From positions 806,001-870,000 of the forward strand of contig CP119313.1 in NCBI GenBank assembly GCA_029202485.1: 64,000 nucleotides of DNA. Direction: 5' to 3'. Of the stretch, positions 53,452 to 61,758 are shown in pieces; the stretch's first letter is position 1, and every line of letters begins with the position of its first letter. Source of the DNA: Candidatus Pedobacter colombiensis (GTDB lineage: Bacteria; Bacteroidota; Bacteroidia; Sphingobacteriales; Sphingobacteriaceae). The notes beneath the pieces were generated by a model. The model saw nothing but the letters and a program-made list of their open reading frames with translations, did not search any database and had not been told where the DNA came from. The position numbers and the translations under genes are program-made.

Positions 53452-55368
53452 TTAAAATAATTGCAAATTCACAGCCGACTGTTGTGCTGGCGAAGAAGAA
53501 CTGGGCTTTGTACTGGCCTTTGCTTTATGTTTATTGATCCATGAAGTATAATCTTCGGCTTTAATAGGGTCCTTTAACAAGCCCGAAGCATATTGCATCA
53601 AGGCGATTCTGTTTTCTATGACCTGTCTGTATTTTTGCATCAGGTGCTGAAGCTGTTGCTGGATCTTGTTTTTTGGTTTTATCCTGATATTTTTATTAAG
53701 CTGATTGATGAGCTGTAAGTTCAGCTCTTTAATGAAATAGGTTAATGCAGATTCAATTCTGGCCTGAAGCGCTTGCTGTTCCTTAAAGCCATTTTGTTTA
53801 TGCAGCTGTTTTACCTGATTTTGGAAACGGTCCGACAGGGCCAATAAGTCCGTAACTGATTTGTTAAGTTGGGCAAGTAAAGATTTAAACTCCGGCAGGA
53901 TTGATTTCACAACGTCAGGGTTAGCAGCCATGGTCTCCAATCCGGTATAAATACGGCTGAAAGAAAAATGATTCAGTACCAACTGCAGGATAAAACTTTC
54001 CTGCGCAGTGATGAGGATGTTGTCAAGTTCTGTTTCCTTGGCAGGATTCATATAATTGAGAACCTCTGTATTTGATCTTAAGCTTTCAGTACTGATTTTT
54101 GATTTTAAAATGAGACCGTTCAGTGTTCTTACACGACTTAGAGCTACATATACTTGTCCGGCGACAAAGGATTTTCCGGCATCAATAATGGCACTGTCGA
54201 ATGTTAAGCCCTGACTTTTATGAATAGTTACTGCCCATGCCAGCTTAATCGGATATTGAGAAAACTCACCTACCTGTTGTTGAACAATAGCTTCTTCCGT
54301 ATCGGTTTTGTATTCGAAGGATTGCCATGAAGTTTTTTCCAATAAAAAGTCTTCTTCATTGGGAAAGGAAATGTAGATTTCACCTGCTTTAACGGATTTT
54401 ACCTTGCCAATTTTTCCATTATAGAATTTACGATTCTCGCCGGTATCGTTCTTGATGAACATAATCTGGGCACCTTCCTTCAATTTTAAGCTTTGCTCTG
54501 CCTGCAAGCCTAGATCTCTGAACTCTCCACTTACTTCACCCTCAAAAGTATATTCAGTACCTGTAAGCTCATCCAGCTTCTCTTTATTGATACTATTGGC
54601 TTCCGCATTGTGAGAAGTGATGATGATAGGGCTTACCTCATCTGCTGTATTAGGGGTAGGATTATATCTTTTGTTTAACAGTTCCAGTCCGCTTTCGTCG
54701 ATCTGGTTGTTTCTGATGTCATTTAAAATATTGATGAATTCCGGCTCAGTCTGACGAAATACTGTGCTGAGCTCTATTTGCAAAACAGGGTTTTTGCGGA
54801 TGACCAAGGCATCAAAAAAATAAGGAGAAGGGTATGCTCTGCTTAAAAATGCCCAGTCTTCCCTTTTGGTAACCGGAGGCAGCTGATATAAATCTCCAAT
54901 AAGGAGTAATTGTACGCCACCAAAAGGGGCATTGTTTTTCCTTACTGCACGGAGTATGGCATCAATCACATCTAGCAAATCGCAACGCACCATCGAAACC
55001 TCATCGATGATCAGGAGTTCGAGCTCATTAAAAAGGCTTGTTTTTTCTCTGCTGTAACTTAAATCAGAAACCATCGATTGAATGGAGAGTATACCCGATT
55101 GGAGGTTTTCAAGACTAATGTCTCCCGGAAAAAAAGAGCCAGGAGGCAATTGAAAAAAAGAATTGATGGTAGTGCCTTTAGCATTCATTGCCGCAACTCC
55201 TGTTGGAGCGATTACGGCCATCTTTTTCGAACTGGTTTCCTTGATTCGTTTTAGCAGGGTCGTTTTTCCTGTTCCCGCCTTTCCGGTAAGAAAAATACTC
55301 TGGTTGCTGTAGTCTATAAAAGATAGGACCTTGTCGAAAATTGAATTAGAAGAACCGCCATTATTCAT
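53452..55368 (-). CDS. PIF1/RecD-like superfamily 1 DNA helicase
   Basis: A 638-aa SF1B-type helicase. Visible motifs: Walker A FLTGKAGTGKTTLLKRI (~25-41), APTGVAAMNAKGTTINSFF (Ia), LLIIDEVSMVRCDLLD (Walker B), GDLYQLPPV (III), a middle SH3-like insertion, and WAVTIHKSQGLTFDSAIID followed by VYVALSRVRTLNGL (V/VI). The last ~200 residues form a Lys/Gln-rich helical extension with no family I recognise. PIF1-type enzymes unwind DNA 5'-3' and resolve G-quadruplexes or R-loops. Monocistronic, unrelated in function to the flanking SusCD loci. Confidence 0.9.
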   Translation of the reverse strand: MNNGGSSNSIFDKVLSFIDYSNQSIFLTGKAGTGKTTLLKRIKETSSKKMAVIAPTGVAAMNAKGTTINSFFQLPPGSFFPGDISLENLQSGILSIQSMVSDLSYSREKTSLFNELELLIIDEVSMVRCDLLDVIDAILRAVRKNNAPFGGVQLLLIGDLYQLPPVTKREDWAFLSRAYPSPYFFDALVIRKNPVLQIELSTVFRQTEPEFINILNDIRNNQIDESGLELLNKRYNPTPNTADEVSPIIITSHNAEANSINKEKLDELTGTEYTFEGEVSGEFRDLGLQAEQSLKLKEGAQIMFIKNDTGENRKFYNGKIGKVKSVKAGEIYISFPNEEDFLLEKTSWQSFEYKTDTEEAIVQQQVGEFSQYPIKLAWAVTIHKSQGLTFDSAIIDAGKSFVAGQVYVALSRVRTLNGLILKSKISTESLRSNTEVLNYMNPAKETELDNILITAQESFILQLVLNHFSFSRIYTGLETMAANPDVVKSILPEFKSLLAQLNKSVTDLLALSDRFQNQVKQLHKQNGFKEQQALQARIESALTYFIKELNLQLINQLNKNIRIKPKNKIQQQLQHLMQKYRQVIENRIALMQYASGLLKDPIKAEDYTSWINKHKAKASTKPSSSSPAQQSAVNLQLF

Positions 55369-55766
55369 TCAACAAATTTAATTGAATTTTTTTGCTGTTG
55401 TGCGTATTGTTGATAATGTATCACCGAACTTATGCTTTCATAATGCCTTTACTGATCTTCTATAATGGTTGGATACCTACGCCGGAGTTGCTCCGGAATA
55501 AAGAGGGGGTTGGTTCGGGTATAGAAATCGAAACAACCCCGTGTCAATAACGACTCAACCCCGACGAAGTACCATAGAAGGTATCCTACCACATAGGACG
55601 CACTATAGAAGCACTATGGAACCACTGGTATGCGTTATGCTTCCTATAAGTTCTGCGCTTGAGAAATTCGCCTTAAATTTTTATAGTAATGACCTATGGG
55701 TGTTAATTATTTCGGGAATATTAATTAGCTTTGCTAAAAATAGTAGTATTACTGAGATTTTAGCCG
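55369..55766. other. 398-bp intergenic region with structured element and 11-nt repeats
   Basis: No convincing gene. It holds a nested set of inverted repeats: an outer imperfect 14-nt pair (55468-55481 with 55577-55590), a perfect hairpin CCGGAG-TTG-CTCCGG (55482-55496), and GGGGTTGGTTCG/CGAAACAACCCC with one mismatch (55506-55540). Then two 11-nt units GCACTATAGAA and GCACTATGGAA (55600-55621) followed by a partial CCACTGG. It could be a small RNA or a miniature mobile-element remnant. The last part carries a promoter candidate. Confidence 0.5.
55726..55733 (+). promoter_or_regulatory. Bacteroidota -7 promoter box candidate (TAGCTTTG)
   Basis: TAGCTTTG matches the TAnnTTTG -7 consensus of the primary sigma factor in Bacteroidota and lies 33 bp before the start of the 103-aa gene. 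No good TTG/TTTG -33 element is seen, so this is tentative. Confidence 0.4.
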
Positions 55767-56078
55767 ATGACCGTAACTGTACTTGCGATTATAGAACCAG
55801 ATGTTAAGCCAGCACCACCACTGGCAAAAGTGATGAACGAAAGACTTGTACGCTTTGCCAAAGAGCTGCAGGATATACACCTGAAGGGGCTGGAAACAGT
55901 TGAACCCTTATTTGATGATGTAGTGATTTACATTGGTTATAATAGTAAATACAGTGTGCGCTGGAAGATTGTGAACGATGTTCCCGGAAGCATAGAGTCT
56001 GAAGTTGCTGATCAGTGTGCAAAGCTTGGTTATATTAAATGGAAAACCACTGTTTTTGGTGTGATCGATAAATCTTAG
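55767..56078 (+). CDS. Small unrecognised protein (103 aa)
   Basis: A soluble 103-aa protein without signal peptide or membrane segment: helix-forming N-terminal half (LAKVMNERLVRFAKELQDIHLKG) and a beta-rich second half (DDVVIYIGYNSKYSVRWKIVND, KLGYIKWKTTVFGVIDK). I do not recognise a family. Support for it being real: sensible composition, a TAnnTTTG box just upstream, and isolation between structured DNA and the next sigma-factor gene. There is no obvious link to either neighbour. Confidence 0.55.
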   Translation: MTVTVLAIIEPDVKPAPPLAKVMNERLVRFAKELQDIHLKGLETVEPLFDDVVIYIGYNSKYSVRWKIVNDVPGSIESEVADQCAKLGYIKWKTTVFGVIDKS

Positions 56079-56218
56079 CCCTTTCTTTTTACCAATATCC
56101 TTTTATCTGATATTTAGCTCTCTTCAGAGCCATTACAATCTATAAAAATAAATGAGTCCCAAGTGGAAATAATTATTTAAGATTGCACTCGCAATAATTA
56201 AATTAATTAGGGGCATAA

Positions 56219-56815
56219 ATGATATACAGCAATTTTTCTGATCAGGAATTGGTAGCCTCGTTAAAAGATGGTAGTGAATACGCTTTTGAAGAGTTGTATA
56301 ATCAATACAAAGAAAGACTTGCCGGTAATTTATATAAGTTATTGAAATCTGAGGAGCTGACCAGAGAAATCTTACAGGAGTTGTTTTTAAAGCTTTGGGA
56401 TACCAGAGCACAGATTGATCCTGAAAAATCTTTTAAATCGTACTTATTTAAAATTGCCGAGAACATGGTGATCGATTATTATAGGCGAGCGGCCCGCGAT
56501 AAAGTAATGCGGGATAAAATGGTTTTGGCCAGTACCGAAATCTATACACACATAGAAGAGCAATTGTTTAGAAAAGAAAATGCGGAGATGCTGCAACAGG
56601 CAATTGAATTAATGCCACTTCAGCGGAGAAAAGTATTCATTTTGTGTAAGCTGGAGGGAAAATCGTACAAGGAGATCGAACTAATTCTCGGGATTAATGC
56701 AAAAACCATTAACAGCCATTTGTTTCAGGCCAATAAATTTTTAAAACAGCATTTTATGTCCGGTTCCGGAAAGGGCTTGATGGTTATAGTAGCATTGATT
56801 TTAAAAGGAATCTAA
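56219..56815 (+). CDS. ECF RNA polymerase sigma factor (FecI-like), second locus
   Basis: A 198-aa ECF sigma factor. Region 2: EYAFEELYNQYKERLAGNLYK and REILQELFLKLWDTRAQID; region 4: MPLQRRKVFILCKLEGKSYKEIELILGINAKTINSHLFQANKFLK. A short hydrophobic C-terminal end (GLMVIVALILKGI) is common in this Bacteroidota group. It is followed after 75 bp by FecR and then an STN-SusC, so the same signalling circuit as the locus at 42 kb is expected. An ATTGC/GCAAT dyad lies in the upstream spacer; promoter not assigned. Confidence 0.93.
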   Translation: MIYSNFSDQELVASLKDGSEYAFEELYNQYKERLAGNLYKLLKSEELTREILQELFLKLWDTRAQIDPEKSFKSYLFKIAENMVIDYYRRAARDKVMRDKMVLASTEIYTHIEEQLFRKENAEMLQQAIELMPLQRRKVFILCKLEGKSYKEIELILGINAKTINSHLFQANKFLKQHFMSGSGKGLMVIVALILKGI

Positions 56816-56890
56816 AATAATAGCAGTTTATTTTACTTTAGGCTAAGTACTTTTTTTTGTTCATACGTATTAGCTGTAAAAAGAGAGAGA

Positions 56891-58051
56891 TTGAAAGATT
56901 CGAAACACACCAAAGCACTTTATCAAAGATATCTGGATAACGATTATACGGCTGAAGAGCTGAAAGAGTTGTTGGAATATTTTTACAATTCAGCGAACGA
57001 AAATGAATTGAGTAGTATGATTCAAGATGAATTAGAAAGTGAAGAGAATGGTTATGAATCTCATGCTGCAGTTCAATCGTTGCTTCACCGCTTGGATCAG
57101 GAGTTACTTGCTGCAGTAAAAGAAAGAAATAAACCTGTAAAAACCATAAGAATATGGTATCGTACAGTTGGGGCTGCTGCAATATTAATTGTTTTGGGTA
57201 TAGGTATGTTCTTTTATAGCTATAAAAAACAGGTGTCCGAAGATGAGAAGCTGATTGCAGGAAAAAGTATTGCGCCGGGCAAGAACACAGCAAAGCTTAC
57301 ACTGTCCGACGGCAAAACCATTAGTTTAAGCGATGCTAAAATGGGGATCGTAATAGAGGCAAGCAAATTAACCTATAATGACGGCTCTGCTGTTTCTGAA
57401 AGCAAGATGCCAACTAAAAATTTAACCGTAAATACTCCTCGGGGTGGGCAGTATAGAATTGTTTTGCCCGATGGTACCCAAGTATGGCTTAATGCTGCAT
57501 CTGTGCTTAAGTTTCCTTCAAGCTTTGCTTTGCTCAAAGAGCGGAAAGTTGAGTTGATTGGCGAAGCCTATTTCGAAGTAACTAAGGACAAAAACAAGCC
57601 TTTTATTGTGAAGAGCAAAGGTCAGGAAGTTCAGGTGCTGGGAACACACTTTAATATTAATTGTTACACGGATGAAGCGAGTATAAAAACTACTTTAATT
57701 GAAGGTAGTGTAATGGTGTCAGGAAAGCAGGAACACGTTGTTCTTAAACCCAATCAACAAGCTGTGTTAAACAACGAAATTGAAGTGAAAAATGTGGATG
57801 TCGAGAATGAAATTGCCTGGAAAAATGGAGACTTTATTTTTGATAGTGATGAGCTGGAATCTATCATGCGCAAAATATCAAGGTGGTATGATGTTGAAGT
57901 CTTTTACACTGAAAAGCCTAGCAAAAAAATGCACTTTGGAGGGATTGTATCAAGGACTAAAGATATATCCGCAGTGTTAAAGATTATGCAGTCAACCGGT
58001 CAGGTTAGCTTCAAAGTAGAGGGACATAAAATTACAGTAACACAAAATTAA
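56891..58051 (+). CDS. FecR-type anti-sigma factor, TTG start
   Basis: A 386-aa FecR protein. No ATG is available before residue ~50; a TTG preceded by AAAAAGAGAGAGA, an unusually good purine-rich ribosome-binding stretch for this phylum, gives the full cytoplasmic domain (KDSKHTKALYQRYLDNDYTAEELKELLEYF). One membrane helix (~93-112, VGAAAILIVLGIGMFFYSY), then the FecR domain (PDGTQVWLNAASVLKFPSSF, LIGEAYFEVTKDKNKPF, VQVLGTHFNINCY) and the DUF4974 end (LESIMRKISRWYDVEVFY). It acts between the STN-SusC and the sigma factor of this locus. Confidence 0.9.
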   Translation: MKDSKHTKALYQRYLDNDYTAEELKELLEYFYNSANENELSSMIQDELESEENGYESHAAVQSLLHRLDQELLAAVKERNKPVKTIRIWYRTVGAAAILIVLGIGMFFYSYKKQVSEDEKLIAGKSIAPGKNTAKLTLSDGKTISLSDAKMGIVIEASKLTYNDGSAVSESKMPTKNLTVNTPRGGQYRIVLPDGTQVWLNAASVLKFPSSFALLKERKVELIGEAYFEVTKDKNKPFIVKSKGQEVQVLGTHFNINCYTDEASIKTTLIEGSVMVSGKQEHVVLKPNQQAVLNNEIEVKNVDVENEIAWKNGDFIFDSDELESIMRKISRWYDVEVFYTEKPSKKMHFGGIVSRTKDISAVLKIMQSTGQVSFKVEGHKITVTQN

Positions 58052-58095
58052 CGCAGCTAATAATCCAGTAACCTAAACCAAACGAACCAAACAAA

Positions 58096-58244
58096 ATGAA
58101 AGAAAAAAACTTCTCTTAGTACGGACTACACCCCCGTAAAACAAGGTCAGGGATGCGCTAACACCCCTGACGGCGTTCGGGCCGATGCGTCAAAGATGCG
58201 ACTAAACAACTTATTTACGATCAAAACCCAAACTATTCAAATGT
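58096..58244 (+). promoter_or_regulatory. Structured leader of second STN-SusC with 7-codon mini-ORF
   Basis: ATG preceded by CCAAACGAACCAAACAAA opens MKEKNFS-stop at 58096-58119. Hairpins follow: TACGG/CCGTA (58120-58138), GTCAGGG/CCCTGAC (58146-58171, 7 bp), then CGGC/GCCG nested in GACG/CGTC (58169-58191). GATGCG occurs three times (58152, 58184, 58195). The layout parallels the leader of the SusC at 43.9 kb although the sequences differ. Confidence 0.45.
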
Positions 58245-61200
58245 ATGAATTTTTACAAATTTGTATGTAGTCTTCCTGGCTACGTCATTAAATGCCTATC
58301 AGTTAAGGGCTTGATTTTTAACTGGGTCAGGCAAACCAATAGAAGAAAGCTGCTTATGCGAGTTAACTTGACTATATTGATTTTAGTTACCACCTTTCTA
58401 CAGGTTTCTCTTGGAGCAAGAGGACAACTTGTAACCTTAAATGAAAAAAATGCACCGCTTGAAAAGGTGTTTAAAGAGATCAGAAAACAGACCGGATATG
58501 ATTTTTTCTACGATTCTGATCTGATAAAAGCAACGAAACCCATCAGTATCAACATGAATAAAGTTGATCTTAAAGATGTTCTTGATTATTGTTTTATTAA
58601 TCTGTCATTAGTTTATGCATTAGAAGAGAAAACGGTTATTGTTAAAAAGGCAGGCACAACATTTAATTTCAGAAAAGATATTGATGTAAGAGGCAAGGTC
58701 CTGGACGAAAAGGGGAAACCTTTGGTTAATGCAACTGTAAAAGTTAAAAACACCAATAAAATTACGAAAACCAATAGTCAGGGGGATTTTGAGTTTAAAG
58801 GTGTAGACGATAAAGCCATATTGGTTATTTCTTTCCTGGGTTTTAAAACCAAAGAAATACCAGCCAATCAGCACAGTCCCTTTAACATTACCATGGAAAC
58901 GCAATCGGCCGAATTGGAGGGGGTAAATGTGGTTTCTACAGGTATTGTTGATAGAAATCTAAATACCTTTACCGGTGCAGCTGATCGCATTACCAAAGAA
59001 GAGCTGCAGCGTGTCAGCAATAAGAATATTGTTCAGAGTTTGAAGGTTCTGGAGCCATCCTTAATGATCTTTGACAATTTGAATTTCGGCTCAGATCCAA
59101 ATGCTATGCCCCAAATGACACTTCGGGGTAATTCATCCTTCCCTCAAGATGCATCAAGTGATTTGAAAGGTGATTATATCAATAATCCCAATCAACCACT
59201 CTTTATCTTAGATGGTTTTGAAGTGGGGCTGACTAAAGTTGTGGATCTGGATATGAATCGTATCGAAAGCATCACTATCCTTAAAGATGCCTCAGCCAAA
59301 GCTATATATGGTTCAAAAGCTGCCAATGGAGTCGTTGTCATTGAAACCAGGAAAAACACAGAGAATAAAGTCCTGGTTACTTACAATGGAAGTTTGGATG
59401 TGGAAGTGCCAGATCTGAACAGTTATAACCTGACCAATTCTGCAGAAAAGCTGGAAGCAGAAAGGATTTATGGTATGTATTCCCAAATAAGTCCATACGC
59501 TCCCAACTATGCCACCCAATTGACATTGGATCAGCAATATAACCAACGCCTCAAATCGGTGCTTTCTGGTGTCAATACCGATTGGATGTCTTTGCCACTC
59601 CGGAATGCCATTGGTCAGAAACATGGTGTATCCATGGAGCTTGGGGACCGTGATTTGAAATTAATTACCGACTTTTCTTATAATAACGTGGCTGGTGTCA
59701 TGAAAGGCTCAGACAGAAGTGTGATAGCGACCTCAGCGATGATGTCTTATCGATTTAAAGGGTTCTTATTCCGTAATATCATCAGCTATACAGATGGGAC
59801 CAGTAACGATTCTCCATACGGAACTTTTGCTGATTATTCCAAAATGAATCCTTATTGGACGCCTTATGATGAATTTGGAAATTTAAAGAAAAATGCAGAA
59901 ACCGGACTTGTTCCTTATGTTGGAAGTACTTCAACAGCTATAATACCTTTCCCAAATCCTTTGTATAATTCTACGTTAAATACGAAGCTATCCAAAAAAT
60001 ACACGGAATTCACCAATAATCTTTATTCCGAAATCATGCTGATGAATGGATTAAAAATGCTTTTGCGCGGAAGTTTTACCAATACAAAAAACCAAGCTGA
60101 TGAATTCTATCCGGCCAACCACCTCAAGTTTGATAATTATAAGGATGATGACTTTTTCAGAAAAGGGTCGTACAAGAAGAATGAAGGAACACAAATGCGC
60201 TATTCGGGCGATATCAATGTCAACTATAACAAACCATTTGGAGAAAAACATTTACTGTTTGTCAATATGGGGGCTACTATTAGTCAACGTACGTTTGAAG
60301 AAGTCATATACAATACAGAGGGATTTCCTAACGATCGGATGAATGATATTCTATTTGCAAAGCAATACAGTAAATATCAAAACAGACCATCAGGATCAGA
60401 AGGAACCACGCGTGATTTGGGCATATTATCCATTGCCAGTTATTCCTATGATAACCGGTTCTTTGCGGATGCTTCTATTCGCAGTTCTGCCTCTTCACAG
60501 TTTGGAGCCAATAAACGTTGGGGTACTTTCTGGAGTACTGGAGTGGGGTGGAATATTCATAATGAAAAGTGGATGAGTGATCTTCATATTTTTGAAAGAT
60601 TAAAAGCCAGAGCTTCCATGGGATCTACGGGGTCGCAAAACTTTAGCTCTTACCAATCTATCTCCACATACAGCTATTTTATGGACAAGGTGTACCAGGG
60701 GTTTTTAGGGTCTTACCTGAAGGGACTGGCTAATCCGGATTTGAAATGGCAGCAAAAAATGGATTACAACGTAGGAATGGATTTTTCTATGCTACGCAAA
60801 TTAACGGGTAGGTTTGATTATTATAGATCCATTACTGAAAATACACTAGTGGACTTTACACTTCCTCCTTCTACCGGATTTTCCAGTGTAAAAGAAAATT
60901 TAGGTAAGATCAAGAATATAGGTATGGAATTGATGTTGACTTATAATATTTATTCTGATCCCAAACAGCGCTCTTTCTTCTCTGTTACGGGGTCAGCAAT
61001 CAGAAATAAGAATGTGATTGTTTCCATATCTGATGCCTTGAAAACTTATAACGAAGCTCAGGATAAAATTGCGGGAGATAGGTTCAACAATAAACCTGTA
61101 ACAAAATACTACGATGGTGTCTCGATGGATGCGATTTGGGCGGTACGTTCTTTAGGTATAGATCCGGCTAACGGTCAGGAAATCTTTTTGACTAAAAACA

Positions 61201-61748
61201 ACGAAAAGACCTACACTTATTCTCCTGCCGACCAGGTTGTTGTTGGGAATAAGATTCCTAAAATATCGGGTTCATTTGGTCTGAATGGGGAATACAAAGG
61301 CGTGGGACTTTCAGCTTATTTTAGATTCCTTTACGGTGGACAGATGTACAACCAAACCTTGGTAGATCGTGTTGAAAATGTGGATATGAGTTATAATGTG
61401 GACAAACGTGTGTTGAATAGTACATGGCATCAACCGGGTGATATTAAGCCATTTAAAGCATTAGGGTCTGTGGAAATTCAACAGCCAGATGGTTCCTGGT
61501 TGAGACAATTTGTACGCACCCAGGTTTCGGATCGTTTTGTGATGAATCAGAATGAAATATCACTGGCCTCTTTGAGTTTATCTTATGATTTTTATCGTTG
61601 GAATTACCTGAAACAAATGGGGATTGAGCGTTTGCGTTGTGCCTTTTACACGAATGATGTATTCACGGCTTCGACCATACCGACTGAACGCGGTTTGAGT
61701 TATCCGTTTGCCAGAAAATTTTCATTTAGCTTATCTGCCACATTTTAA
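58245..61748 (+). CDS. SusC/RagA TonB-dependent receptor with STN domain, second locus
   Basis: An 1167-aa protein. A long N-terminal segment precedes the export signal (LTILILVTTFLQVSLGARGQ). STN domain ~65-140 (VTLNEKNAPLEKVFKEIRKQ... VIVKKA), carboxypeptidase-regulatory-like domain ~150-230, plug (KAIYGSKAANGVVVIETRKN) and barrel ending FSFSLSATF. The STN domain implies signalling through the adjacent FecR/sigma pair. It could start later, at an internal Met before RVNLTILIL. Its stop lies 10 bp before the SusD ATG. Confidence 0.92.
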   Translation: MNFYKFVCSLPGYVIKCLSVKGLIFNWVRQTNRRKLLMRVNLTILILVTTFLQVSLGARGQLVTLNEKNAPLEKVFKEIRKQTGYDFFYDSDLIKATKPISINMNKVDLKDVLDYCFINLSLVYALEEKTVIVKKAGTTFNFRKDIDVRGKVLDEKGKPLVNATVKVKNTNKITKTNSQGDFEFKGVDDKAILVISFLGFKTKEIPANQHSPFNITMETQSAELEGVNVVSTGIVDRNLNTFTGAADRITKEELQRVSNKNIVQSLKVLEPSLMIFDNLNFGSDPNAMPQMTLRGNSSFPQDASSDLKGDYINNPNQPLFILDGFEVGLTKVVDLDMNRIESITILKDASAKAIYGSKAANGVVVIETRKNTENKVLVTYNGSLDVEVPDLNSYNLTNSAEKLEAERIYGMYSQISPYAPNYATQLTLDQQYNQRLKSVLSGVNTDWMSLPLRNAIGQKHGVSMELGDRDLKLITDFSYNNVAGVMKGSDRSVIATSAMMSYRFKGFLFRNIISYTDGTSNDSPYGTFADYSKMNPYWTPYDEFGNLKKNAETGLVPYVGSTSTAIIPFPNPLYNSTLNTKLSKKYTEFTNNLYSEIMLMNGLKMLLRGSFTNTKNQADEFYPANHLKFDNYKDDDFFRKGSYKKNEGTQMRYSGDINVNYNKPFGEKHLLFVNMGATISQRTFEEVIYNTEGFPNDRMNDILFAKQYSKYQNRPSGSEGTTRDLGILSIASYSYDNRFFADASIRSSASSQFGANKRWGTFWSTGVGWNIHNEKWMSDLHIFERLKARASMGSTGSQNFSSYQSISTYSYFMDKVYQGFLGSYLKGLANPDLKWQQKMDYNVGMDFSMLRKLTGRFDYYRSITENTLVDFTLPPSTGFSSVKENLGKIKNIGMELMLTYNIYSDPKQRSFFSVTGSAIRNKNVIVSISDALKTYNEAQDKIAGDRFNNKPVTKYYDGVSMDAIWAVRSLGIDPANGQEIFLTKNNEKTYTYSPADQVVVGNKIPKISGSFGLNGEYKGVGLSAYFRFLYGGQMYNQTLVDRVENVDMSYNVDKRVLNSTWHQPGDIKPFKALGSVEIQQPDGSWLRQFVRTQVSDRFVMNQNEISLASLSLSYDFYRWNYLKQMGIERLRCAFYTNDVFTASTIPTERGLSYPFARKFSFSLSATF

Positions 61749-61758
61749 AACTAAAAAA

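Noticed and set aside
55541..55807. An 88-aa open frame upstream of and overlapping the 103-aa gene
   Set aside because: It runs through the inverted repeats and the promoter box, has an unnatural composition and overlaps the better-supported gene.
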